DNA of 7,758 bases. Origin: Bacillota bacterium (lineage in GTDB: Bacteria; Bacillota; Bacilli; Lactobacillales; Aerococcaceae). Under the pieces are notes generated by a model that had not been told where the DNA came from, searched no databases, and saw only the letters and a program-made list of their open reading frames with translations. This document shows, in pieces, positions 1-5,678 of the stretch (positions within the stretch are counted from its first letter, which is position 1; each line of letters starts with the position of its first letter). The DNA lies in contig JAEZWY010000061.1 in assembly GCA_023442905.1 (NCBI GenBank), forward strand, positions 1 to 7,758, read 5' to 3'. The position numbers and the translations under genes were made by a program.

Positions 1-79
1 ATGTATGTGTCTGGTGATCAGTAGAGGTCATTGACCAAGAGGTGTTGGTCATATTTGTAAATTCTGTATGCATTGCCAT
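1..79 (-). CDS. 5' end of an unidentified gene running off the left edge
   Basis: On the minus strand an ATG at 79-77 opens a frame that stays free of stops to the window edge (26 codons). The N-terminus begins MAMHTEFTNM and is rich in Thr, Ser, Met and His; I do not recognise a family. The start is supported by an AAAGGAG ribosome binding site (plus positions 90-96) about 10 nt upstream, and by a plausible promoter further upstream (113-141). A second in-frame ATG (73-71) lies farther from the ribosome binding site. No plus-strand frame is open across this stretch. The gene is divergent from the cupin/aldolase pair and could be their regulator or partner, but that is only positional inference. 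Too little is visible to tell an intact gene from a remnant. Confidence 0.45.
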   Translation of the reverse strand, partial: MAMHTEFTNMTNTSWSMTSTDHQTHT

Positions 80-112
80 ATTGGTCTCACTCCTTTGATT
101 TAAGTTAGTGCT

Positions 113-141
113 ATCTTATCATCATATTTTCATTTTAACAA
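113..141 (-). promoter_or_regulatory. Candidate sigma-A promoter for the left-edge gene
   Basis: Read on the minus strand, TTGTTA (141-136) is followed after exactly 17 nt by TAAGAT (118-113). Each hexamer matches the consensus at 4 of 6 positions. Predicted transcription would start near 106, leaving a short leader with the AAAGGAG ribosome binding site at 96-90 and the ATG at 79. The ordered spacing of promoter, ribosome binding site and ATG is the main support. Confidence 0.4.
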
Positions 142-503
142 GTCTTTCCCACATTTATTTTTAATTTAATGTCATTTTCGAAACATAAAAATAGGTTAAT
201 CTTATATGTATCAAGGGATTCGGTCAATTGTAATATTTTTGTAAATGAGAAAATGGTGAGCTTTATGAGGGTGAGCTGGACCACTTTGTCAGCTGAAAAC
301 GAGTTGAAAACAAGAATTGTACATTTTGAAAGATGCTTATTTTGACATAATATGCCCCTAAATTTGATCAAAAGACGTCATTTCCTTCATAGAAGGCCAG
401 AAAAAGTTGGTCAACCATTTTTCCAGAGATCCCTAGGACAATATCAAAAGGATTCGTTGGCAAATACTTTCTCTTGTTGCTTTTAATAAAATGAGATGGT
501 AAG
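142..503. other. AT-rich intergenic region without a convincing gene
   Basis: No credible coding region is visible here on either strand. The longest minus-strand frame (371-135) needs a TTG start, has no well-placed ribosome binding site and encodes a low-complexity product. Visible small features are two copies of GGTGAGCT 15 bp apart (255-262 and 270-277), a CTGAAAAC/TTGAAAAC pair around 293-311, an 8-mer TTGGTCAA at 407-414 whose reverse complement lies at 31-38, and TTTTAATAAAA at 481-491 repeated at 531-541. The 278-311 segment has a layout like that of insertion-sequence ends, but no transposase fragment is seen. Confidence 0.4.
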
Positions 504-531
504 GTGACACCAATCAAAAAACTCATAAAGT
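504..531 (+). promoter_or_regulatory. Weak candidate promoter for the cupin/aldolase unit
   Basis: GTGACA (504-509, 5 of 6 matches to TTGACA) and TAAAGT (526-531, 4 of 6 matches to TATAAT) are separated by 16 nt and would start transcription about 25 nt before the cupin start codon. A competing arrangement is TTGGCA (457-462) with TTTAAT (482-487), but its 19-nt spacing is less favourable. Neither is compelling. Confidence 0.25.
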
Positions 532-565
532 TTTAATAAAACAACAAATATTGGAGGAATGCATC

Positions 566-976
566 ATGGCACTAGAAAACGTAGATTTTGGAAATATCAA
601 TGAAATTCCCTATCGTCCATTACGCCCAGGGATTGATCAAGCAGTATTTGCTATGTCAGGAGATGGCGTCAATGTAACAGTGAACCGGGTGGAAAATGGT
701 AATGATTTAAGACCTCATACGCATGATGACCATCAACAAATTGCCTGGATCTTACAAGGTGAATGTGATTACTACGTGGATGGTGAGCCATTCCGTATGA
801 CAGCAGGTTCTTGGGTGGTTGTACCTAAGGGTGTTGAACACTATATTCACGTATATGATTCTCCAGAAACAGTAGTGAATGTAGATATTTTTGCTCCAGC
901 ACGTGAGGATTACAACGAGGCTTATAGCCAATTCTTGAAAGAACAAGGATATGAAGGCTTTAATATTATTGATTAA
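566..976 (+). CDS. Small single-domain cupin protein
   Basis: This 136-residue protein is a one-domain cupin, a beta-barrel fold that usually holds a divalent metal. Cupin motif 1 is seen at about residues 49-65 (PHTHDDHQQ, with His51 and His53). The usual glutamate ligand position is Gln57 or Gln58. Motif 2 is at residues 81-96 (GSWVVVPKGVEH, with His92). The start is ATG 566: GGAGGA at 553-558 is its ribosome binding site, and an in-frame TTG at 551 overlaps that site and is rejected. There is no signal peptide, so it should be cytoplasmic. It lies 59 nt before the aldolase gene on the same strand with no terminator between them, suggesting co-transcription. Small cupins beside sugar-acid enzymes can be isomerases, lyases, dioxygenases or sensors; the sequence does not choose among these. 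Family is confident, function unknown. Confidence 0.85.
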   Translation: MALENVDFGNINEIPYRPLRPGIDQAVFAMSGDGVNVTVNRVENGNDLRPHTHDDHQQIAWILQGECDYYVDGEPFRMTAGSWVVVPKGVEHYIHVYDSPETVVNVDIFAPAREDYNEAYSQFLKEQGYEGFNIID

Positions 977-1035
977 ATATAGGCAGTATCAGAATAAATT
1001 TTAAACGAACTAAACTCGGGAAAAGGATGATATAA

Positions 1036-1848
1036 ATGGAAATGCGCAACCTTGTAAAAGAAAAAATTGCTGAAAAAGGCTATGCTATCGGTGCTTTTGT
1101 AGCATCTAGCTCCTCTTTAAATACGGAAATTTTGGGTGTTAATGGCTTTGACTTTACCATGATTGACTTTGAACACGCTCAAACAAGCTTAGAAACTGCT
1201 TTAGACATGGTGCGCGCAGCCGAGTTATACGGTACAGCCCCATATGCTCGGGTTTATAATCCTGAAGATGGTCCGATGATGGGTCGAATGTTAGATATTG
1301 GCTTACATGGTTTGATGATTCCAATGGTCAATACTAAAGCACAAGCTGAATTTGTTATTCAAAACACTAAAATGCCGCCTATTGGTATTCGTGGTAAAGG
1401 GATTGGGCGTGGACCGTTATGGGGTGCCTACGAAAACTACAATAAGGGTGAAGTAGATGAAAAATCTATGGTCATTGTACAATGTGAAACCCCAGAAGCA
1501 GTTGAAAATGTAGAAGAAATTGTGAGTGTAGAAGGAATTGACTGTGTCTATATCGGTCGTCTTGATTTAGCGCATGCTATGGGCGTAGAAGATCCTTCAA
1601 CAAGTCCAGAACTTGAAGCTAATATTCAAAAAGTACTTAAGGCCTGTAAAGAAGCTGGGGTAATTCCAGGAATCTTTACAGCCAATGCACAAGACGCCAT
1701 TAACCGAATTGAACAAGGTTTCCAATTTGTTACGGTATTGAACGACTTGGCCTTCTTCCGTCAAGCAACAAAAACGCGAATTGATGACGTTCGTAAAGGC
1801 GTAGAGGGAGATAAATACCAAGTAGATGATGCGGTATTCTTGAAATAA
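1036..1848 (+). CDS. HpcH/HpaI-family class II aldolase
   Basis: This 270-residue protein matches the HpcH/HpaI aldolase/citrate lyase fold (a TIM barrel). The family performs metal-dependent reversible cleavage of 2-oxo sugar acids or 4-hydroxy-2-oxo acids to pyruvate plus an aldehyde, for example GarL and HpaI. Seen in order: DFEHAQTS with the likely catalytic His47, ARVYN with the likely pyruvate-binding Arg72, LDIGLHGLMIPMVNT (86-100), the GIRGKGIGRG loop (117-126), QCETPEAV with metal ligand Glu151, and YIGRLDLAHAMG with metal ligand Asp177. The usual Pro of the IGPxDL motif is Arg175 here. Length is normal for the family (about 250-270). AAGGA at 1023-1027 lies 8 nt before ATG 1036; a second ATG at 1042 is possible. 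The preceding cupin is probably in the same transcript, and a strong terminator follows. Family is confident; the substrate is not assigned. Confidence 0.88.
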   Translation: MEMRNLVKEKIAEKGYAIGAFVASSSSLNTEILGVNGFDFTMIDFEHAQTSLETALDMVRAAELYGTAPYARVYNPEDGPMMGRMLDIGLHGLMIPMVNTKAQAEFVIQNTKMPPIGIRGKGIGRGPLWGAYENYNKGEVDEKSMVIVQCETPEAVENVEEIVSVEGIDCVYIGRLDLAHAMGVEDPSTSPELEANIQKVLKACKEAGVIPGIFTANAQDAINRIEQGFQFVTVLNDLAFFRQATKTRIDDVRKGVEGDKYQVDDAVFLK

Positions 1849-1871
1849 TAGATATTTGGTATAGTTGATAA

Positions 1872-1918
1872 AAAAACAAGGTAAGCCATATTTTCTTTAG
1901 AGGGCTTACCTTGTTTTT
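1872..1918. terminator. Bidirectional rho-independent terminator
   Basis: A perfect 16-bp inverted repeat, with arms at 1872-1887 and 1903-1918 around a 15-nt loop, has a GC-rich core (GGTAAGCC/GGCTTACC) flanked by A-tracts and T-tracts. It therefore provides a U-tract in both directions. It lies between the convergent aldolase and ABC-F genes, 4 nt from the ABC-F stop codon, and should end both transcripts. Confidence 0.92.
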
Positions 1919-1922
1919 GTTT

Positions 1923-3890
1923 TTATAAGTTTTCTAGTTTTGTTGCTGCTTCTTCCCAAGCGGTCATCACTTGATCTAAGGCTTTTTCTACTTCTTGAAG
2001 GGACTGATTTAATTCGTTTAATTTCTCAAAATCATCAAGAAATTCAGGTTTTGTCATATCCAATTGGATTTCTTCAATTTTACCTTCTAAATCAGCCATT
2101 GCATCTTCATGCTGAGCAATTTCACGTTGTAATTTGCGTTCTTCCCTTTGCTTCTCTTTAGATATTTGAAAAGCTTGTTTAGTATCGGAAGCTGGTTCAG
2201 TAGCTACTTTTTCTACTTTCTCTTGATTATTTTCGGCTTCTAGTAAAGCAAGGCGTTCTTCCTCGGACGCCTTTTTAGCAACGTAATAATCATAGTCGCC
2301 AAGATAAAGCGTTGAACCTTCAGGATTGATTTCTAAAACAGAGGTAGCAATCCGGTTGATGAAGTACCGGTCATGGCTGACAAATAATAGGGTACCATCA
2401 TATTCGATCAAGGCATTCTCTAACACTTCTTTAGAATCAATATCCAAGTGGTTGGTTGGCTCATCGAGAATTAAGAAGTTATCATGTTCAAGGGCAAGTT
2501 TTGCCAGTTCAAGTCGGGCTTTTTCCCCACCAGAAAGTGTTGCAACAGACTTAGTCACATCATTTCCTGTAAATAGGAAGGAACCAAGGATAGTCCGAAT
2601 ATCACGTTCCATCATAGTTGGATGTTCATCCCATAATTCATGAAGGACATCTTTTTTTGAGTTTAAATTTCCCAATTCTTGGTCATAGTAGCCAATTTGT
2701 AGATGCGCACCATAGTCGATAGTACCGCGTAGGGCTGGGATCTGTTTAATAATTGTCTTCAATAAGGTCGATTTTCCTACACCATTTGGACCAACTATCG
2801 CAATGGCTTCCTGTTTACGTAATTGGAAGGAGATAGGTTCAGCCAAAATATTATCTGGACTATAACCCACGGCTAATTTGTTGGCTTGTAGCACATCGTT
2901 TCCAGAACTCTCAGCCACGGAGAATTGAATACGGGCAGATTTTTCATCATTTAAGGGTTTTTCAATTTTGGTCATTTTCTCTAATTGCTTACGGCGTGAC
3001 TGCGCCATTTTGGTAGTAGAAGCGCGTACGATATTACGGGCTACATAGTCTTCTAATTTGGCAATTTCTTCTTGTTGTTTTTCGTAAGCTTTCATTTGTA
3101 AGGTGACACGTTGTACCCGTTCTTTCAAGTAGAATGAGTAGTTTCCCTTATAGTAATGAATGCCTTGGTGCGCCATTTCATAGGTTTCGTTGGTAACAGC
3201 ATCTAAGAAATATCGGTCATGGGACACAATTAATAGGGCACCAGGATATTTTGGTAAGTAATTCTCTAGCCAAGTCAAAGTCTCGATATCTAAGTGGTTT
3301 GTTGGCTCATCGAGAATGAGTAAATCCTTTTTCTCGAGTAAGATTTTCGCTAAAGCCAGACGGGTTCGTTGACCACCAGAAAGAGTTGAAATCTTACGGT
3401 CATAATCTTCATCAAAGAATTGGAAACCGTGTAAAACCATGCGGATTTCAGATTCATAGCCATAGGCGTTAAAACGAATCAAGTCCTCTTGAAGTTTGTC
3501 ATAGCGGTTGAGGGCAGCTTCATAAGCTTCCGTATCTTGCATGAGTTCTTCATCTGCTAAGGCAAGAGCAGCGGTTTCTGATTCTTTTAATAATTTAATG
3601 ACGGGTTCAAACACCGAAACCATTTCTTCATAAATTGTTCGGTCACCAGAAACGGCAGTGTGCTGGTCCATGTAGGCGATGGTAGTTCCTTTAGTTAGGG
3701 AAACTTGACCTTCATCAGGGGCTTCAATGTTGGCTAACATTTTTAATAGTGTCGACTTACCGGCACCATTACGGCCAACTAGTGCAATGCGGCTGTTGTG
3801 TTGGATAGTTATTTGTACGTTTTCAAATATAACTTCAACGCCATAGCGTCGAGCTAGATTTGAACCTTGTAATATGATCATAGTAGGCAT
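1923..3890 (-). CDS. ydiF: ABC-F family ATPase, YdiF type
   Basis: This 655-residue protein has two ABC ATPase domains and no membrane segments, the layout of ABC-F proteins that act on the ribosomal E site. Domain 1 has Walker A GRNGAGKST (39-47), signature LSGGQ (170-174), Walker B LLILDEPTNHLD (190-201, catalytic Glu195) and switch His224. Residues about 240-330 form the charged helical inter-domain linker. Domain 2 has Walker A GPNGVGKST (367-375), LSGGE (452-456), FLILDEPTNHLD (472-483, Glu477) and His506. The C-terminal 110 residues are a highly charged, probably coiled-coil extension. Length and the divergent position next to rex match B. subtilis ydiF, so a housekeeping translation factor is likelier than an antibiotic-resistance member; this is inference. 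The start is uncertain: ATG at 3890 sits only 2 nt from AAAGGA, while ATG at 3881 (giving MIILQ, as in YdiF) lies 11 nt away. Confidence 0.9.
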   Translation of the reverse strand: MPTMIILQGSNLARRYGVEVIFENVQITIQHNSRIALVGRNGAGKSTLLKMLANIEAPDEGQVSLTKGTTIAYMDQHTAVSGDRTIYEEMVSVFEPVIKLLKESETAALALADEELMQDTEAYEAALNRYDKLQEDLIRFNAYGYESEIRMVLHGFQFFDEDYDRKISTLSGGQRTRLALAKILLEKKDLLILDEPTNHLDIETLTWLENYLPKYPGALLIVSHDRYFLDAVTNETYEMAHQGIHYYKGNYSFYLKERVQRVTLQMKAYEKQQEEIAKLEDYVARNIVRASTTKMAQSRRKQLEKMTKIEKPLNDEKSARIQFSVAESSGNDVLQANKLAVGYSPDNILAEPISFQLRKQEAIAIVGPNGVGKSTLLKTIIKQIPALRGTIDYGAHLQIGYYDQELGNLNSKKDVLHELWDEHPTMMERDIRTILGSFLFTGNDVTKSVATLSGGEKARLELAKLALEHDNFLILDEPTNHLDIDSKEVLENALIEYDGTLLFVSHDRYFINRIATSVLEINPEGSTLYLGDYDYYVAKKASEEERLALLEAENNQEKVEKVATEPASDTKQAFQISKEKQREERKLQREIAQHEDAMADLEGKIEEIQLDMTKPEFLDDFEKLNELNQSLQEVEKALDQVMTAWEEAATKLENL

Positions 3891-3916
3891 GATCCTTTCA
3901 TTTGATAGTCTTCATC

Positions 3917-3925
3917 ATTTTACCA
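3917..3925 (-). promoter_or_regulatory. Extended -10 promoter element for the ABC-F gene
   Basis: On the minus strand TGGTAAAAT (3925-3917) is an extended -10 (TGn plus TAAAAT, 5 of 6 matches) about 27 nt before the ABC-F start. No good -35 hexamer is found 16-18 nt upstream, which is tolerated for extended -10 promoters. Confidence 0.45.
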
Positions 3926-4009
3926 CAAAAAAATTTGGGCATTTACTGGAAACGTTTTATTTAATATTGCATTTTTTAACATAGTTCAAAATTAACAAAG
4001 TAATAACCC

Positions 4010-4026
4010 TTGTGTTAATTTCACAA
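4010..4026. promoter_or_regulatory. Probable Rex operator overlapping the rex promoter
   Basis: The 17-bp palindrome has half-sites TTGTG (4010-4014) and CACAA (4022-4026) around TTAATTT. Rex sites are known as TTGTGAA-N4-TTCACAA, so the half-sites match but the centre is 7 bp rather than 8. It covers the -35 hexamer and part of the spacer, where bound Rex would block RNA polymerase. This supports NADH-responsive autoregulation of rex, and possibly an effect on the divergent ABC-F gene. Confidence 0.6.
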
Positions 4027-4038
4027 ACTTGGTATACT
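4010..4038 (+). promoter_or_regulatory. Promoter of rex
   Basis: TTGTGT (4010-4015) is followed after 17 nt by TATACT (4033-4038, 5 of 6 matches). TGG just before it makes an extended -10. Transcription would start near 4045, giving a leader of about 33 nt that contains the AGGAAAGAGG ribosome binding site at 4061-4070. Confidence 0.65.
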
Positions 4039-4077
4039 GTCTAAGAAATCATTTCAAAATAGGAAAGAGGACTGAAC

Positions 4078-4701
4078 ATGCGTAAAATACCCAAAGCAAC
4101 AGCTAGAAGATTACCACTATACCATCGCTACCTGCGTGTATTCAAAAATATGGGGAAAACACGTGTTTCTTCAACAGAATTAAGTGAAGCAGTAAAAGTT
4201 GAAAGTGCAACGATTAGACGTGACTTTTCATACTTTGGTGCTTTAGGTAAACGTGGATATGGCTATGATATTGATGCTTTATTAGATTTCTTTGGTAAGA
4301 CATTAAGCCAAGACCGTTTAACAACAGTAGCACTAGTTGGTGTTGGTAATCTTGGTAATGCTTTATTAAATTACAACTTCAAAAAATCAAACAATATTCG
4401 AATTGGTGCTGCCTTCGATATCAATCAGGATATCATTGGTACAGTCCACAATGGTGTACCTGTTTATGATATGAAGGATTTAACTGAACAATTAAAATTA
4501 ATGGATATTGAAGTGGTTATTCTCTCAGTACCTGAGGCAGTTGCTCAAGATATGGTCCCTGCTTTAGAACAAGCAGATATCAAAGGTATTTTGAACTTTA
4601 CGCCAGTGAGATTAGATGTACCGGATAGCATTCGGGTGCAAGATGTAGACTTCACGAATGAACTACAAACCTTGATTTACTTTATTTCAACAAATTCATA
4701 A
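4078..4701 (+). CDS. rex: Redox-sensing transcriptional repressor Rex
   Basis: Rex is a cytoplasmic homodimeric repressor that senses the NADH/NAD+ ratio. NADH binding releases it from operators of fermentation and anaerobic-respiration genes. The 207-residue product has an N-terminal winged helix (about 1-78) with the recognition segment SATIRRDFSYFGALGKRGYGYD region (43-64). A Rossmann domain follows, with dinucleotide loop GVGNLG (88-93), the conserved LNFTP (172-176) and a C-terminal swapped helix (DVDFTNELQTLIYFI region). Length is typical (about 205-215). ATG 4078 is preceded by a strong AGGAAAGAGG ribosome binding site. It is divergent from the ydiF-type gene, as in B. subtilis, and carries a Rex-like palindrome in its own promoter. 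It is monocistronic here, ending at a hairpin terminator. Confidence 0.97.
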   Translation: MRKIPKATARRLPLYHRYLRVFKNMGKTRVSSTELSEAVKVESATIRRDFSYFGALGKRGYGYDIDALLDFFGKTLSQDRLTTVALVGVGNLGNALLNYNFKKSNNIRIGAAFDINQDIIGTVHNGVPVYDMKDLTEQLKLMDIEVVILSVPEAVAQDMVPALEQADIKGILNFTPVRLDVPDSIRVQDVDFTNELQTLIYFISTNS

Positions 4702-4729
4702 GAGCATGCATGACTTATATTAACTAGCG

Positions 4730-4764
4730 AATAGGCCGAGATAAATTGTCTCGGCCTATTTTTT
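4730..4764 (+). terminator. Rho-independent terminator of rex
   Basis: A perfect 12-bp stem (AATAGGCCGAGA at 4730-4741 and its complement at 4749-4760) with a 7-nt loop runs into six T residues (4759-4764), 28 nt after the rex stop codon. On the opposite strand there is only a poor U-tract, so it may not end the convergent small membrane-protein transcript. Confidence 0.93.
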
Positions 4765-4865
4765 ATCACTATATTACACTCGAAAGTTTGTTAAGTTTCA
4801 CATATAGGGTCAAAAATCATATGAAATAATTTGCAATTTTTATCAAAAAATCAAATTTTAGTGCA

Positions 4866-5060
4866 CTATTTAGATTTAAATTGTCGCAGTACGTTAAGCG
4901 TCTTTAATAAGTCAACAATTTCATAAGCAGCAACTGCTAGGGCTAAATATACTGTCCAGTTCCATCCGGTTCCTTCTACGCTACCAATGGCGAAGCTGAC
5001 GGCTAGAAAAATAAATACTAATTTGAATAGTAATAAAAATATTACTGGTCCTTTTAACAT
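4866..5060 (-). CDS. ydiK: Small two-helix membrane protein, YdiK/DUF4305-like
   Basis: This 64-residue product has two predicted membrane helices: residues about 5-25 (VIFLLLFKLVFIFLAVSFAI) and about 34-50 (WTVYLALAVAAYEIVDL). A GTGWNW motif sits between them and a basic tail (RQFKSK) follows. Size, topology, the GWN turn and position between rex and groES all resemble YdiK (DUF4305) of B. subtilis, whose role is unknown. The assignment rests on recalled resemblance and synteny. ATG 5060 is the only credible start: an in-frame TAA lies 7 codons upstream and no other start codon intervenes. The nearest ribosome binding site, AGAGGA, ends 14 nt before the ATG, which is long and suggests weak initiation. 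The gene is convergent with rex and divergent from groES. No clear promoter or hairpin terminator of its own is visible. Confidence 0.65.
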   Translation of the reverse strand: MLKGPVIFLLLFKLVFIFLAVSFAIGSVEGTGWNWTVYLALAVAAYEIVDLLKTLNVLRQFKSK

Positions 5061-5187
5061 AAAAACACTGACATTCCTCTCTTAATCGCGTATCCTCACT
5101 TTCGTCAAGATATTACGCATTCTTCAATTAATAAAACTACCGCAATTTCCGCATAAAATCAAGGTTTTCAACTTATCAAAGAAAATA

Positions 5188-5204
5188 GGTCAAAAAAAGT
5201 CAAC
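5188..5204 (+). promoter_or_regulatory. CtsR operator upstream of groESL
   Basis: A direct heptad repeat GGTCAAA-AAA-AGTCAAC matches the CtsR consensus RGTCAAA-NAN-RGTCAAA, with one mismatch at the last base. It sits 7 nt upstream of the groES -35 hexamer. CtsR represses clp and some chaperone genes at normal temperature and is inactivated by heat. Confidence 0.8.
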
Positions 5205-5211
5205 CTTTCTC

Positions 5212-5240
5212 TTGCAATTCATATTTGATTGTTTTAAGAT
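5212..5240 (+). promoter_or_regulatory. sigma-A promoter of groES-groEL
   Basis: TTGCAA (5212-5217) and TAAGAT (5235-5240) are separated by 17 nt, each matching consensus at 4 of 6 positions. Transcription would start near 5247, just before the CIRCE element, so CIRCE would lie at the start of the mRNA as is usual for this operon. GATAAT at 5238-5243 is an alternative -10, but its spacing is 20 nt. Confidence 0.6.
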
Positions 5241-5254
5241 AATAAACATAGAGA

Positions 5255-5281
5255 TTAGCAGTCGGTTAAAGAGAGTGCTAA
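5255..5281. promoter_or_regulatory. CIRCE element (HrcA operator)
   Basis: TTAGCAGTC-N9-GAGTGCTAA matches the CIRCE consensus TTAGCACTC-N9-GAGTGCTAA with a single change (C to G at 5261) in the left arm; the 9-bp spacer is canonical. HrcA binding here represses groESL until heat stress ties up GroEL. Confidence 0.95.
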
Positions 5282-5292
5282 TTATCTAAAAA

Positions 5293-5310
5293 CCAGGCAA
5301 TCTAGCCTGG
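5293..5310 (+). other. Small hairpin in the groES leader
   Basis: CCAGGC (5293-5298), a 6-nt loop and GCCTGG (5305-5310) form a perfect 6-bp GC-rich stem between CIRCE and the groES ribosome binding site. No T-run follows, so it is not a terminator. It might stabilise the leader or be incidental. Confidence 0.5.
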
Positions 5311-5348
5311 GATTGACAAATATTTGATTTAAATGGAGGGACATGTAA

Positions 5349-5618
5349 ATGATTAAACCATTAAACGGACGTGCGGTTGTACGAGTTGAAGAGGCTAAAG
5401 AACAAACAGTTTCAGGTATCGTATTACCATCAGCTGCTAAAGAAAAACAACAAGTAGGTGTTGTTGAAGCGATCGCTGAAAATACTGAAGATTTTACTTC
5501 ACAGTTGAAAGAAGGCGACCGTGTTCTATTTGAAAAATATGCAGGTTCAACATTTGAATATGATGGTCAAGAATTATTAATTATCAAAGAGAGCGATATT
5601 ATCGCAATTGTAGACTAG
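5349..5618 (+). CDS. groES: Co-chaperonin GroES
   Basis: GroES forms the heptameric lid that closes the GroEL cavity during ATP-driven protein folding in the cytoplasm. The 89-residue product opens with the family's IKPLNGRAVVRV strand. The mobile loop that contacts GroEL is at about residues 16-33 and includes SGIVLP (22-27), normally GGIVLP. The family's KEGDRVLFEKYAG and LIIKESDIIAIVD segments follow. It is slightly shorter than the usual 94 or so residues, mainly in the roof region (about 44-52). ATG 5349 lies 9 nt after GGAGG (5335-5339). An ATG at 5343 is followed at once by TAA and cannot be the start. It is the first gene of the groES-groEL operon, 60 nt before groEL, under the upstream CtsR and CIRCE sites. 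Confidence 0.97.
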   Translation: MIKPLNGRAVVRVEEAKEQTVSGIVLPSAAKEKQQVGVVEAIAENTEDFTSQLKEGDRVLFEKYAGSTFEYDGQELLIIKESDIIAIVD

Positions 5619-5678
5619 TCAATTTATCAATATTTACAGATTAATAACAGTATGGATTTTTATGAGGTGAATGAATAA

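Noticed and set aside
135..371. Minus-strand open frame of 78 codons in the left intergenic region
   Set aside because: It needs a TTG start without a well-spaced ribosome binding site, the product is low-complexity and resembles no family, and the promoter of the left-edge gene overlaps its 3' part.
551..565. TTG at 551 as the cupin start
   Set aside because: The codons from 551 overlap the GGAGGA ribosome binding site that serves ATG 566; starting at 566 gives the normal cupin N-terminus.
3947..3960. cre-like site TGGAAACGTTTTAT between the ABC-F and rex genes
   Set aside because: It differs from the CcpA consensus at two informative positions (G for W early, A for the late C), and it is not placed over either promoter core.
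5293..5310. Leader hairpin as an attenuator terminator
   Set aside because: The stem is only 6 bp and no T-run follows.
5313..5318. Perfect TTGACA in the groES leader as a second promoter -35
   Set aside because: No -10 hexamer lies 15-19 nt downstream; that position is occupied by the groES ribosome binding site.
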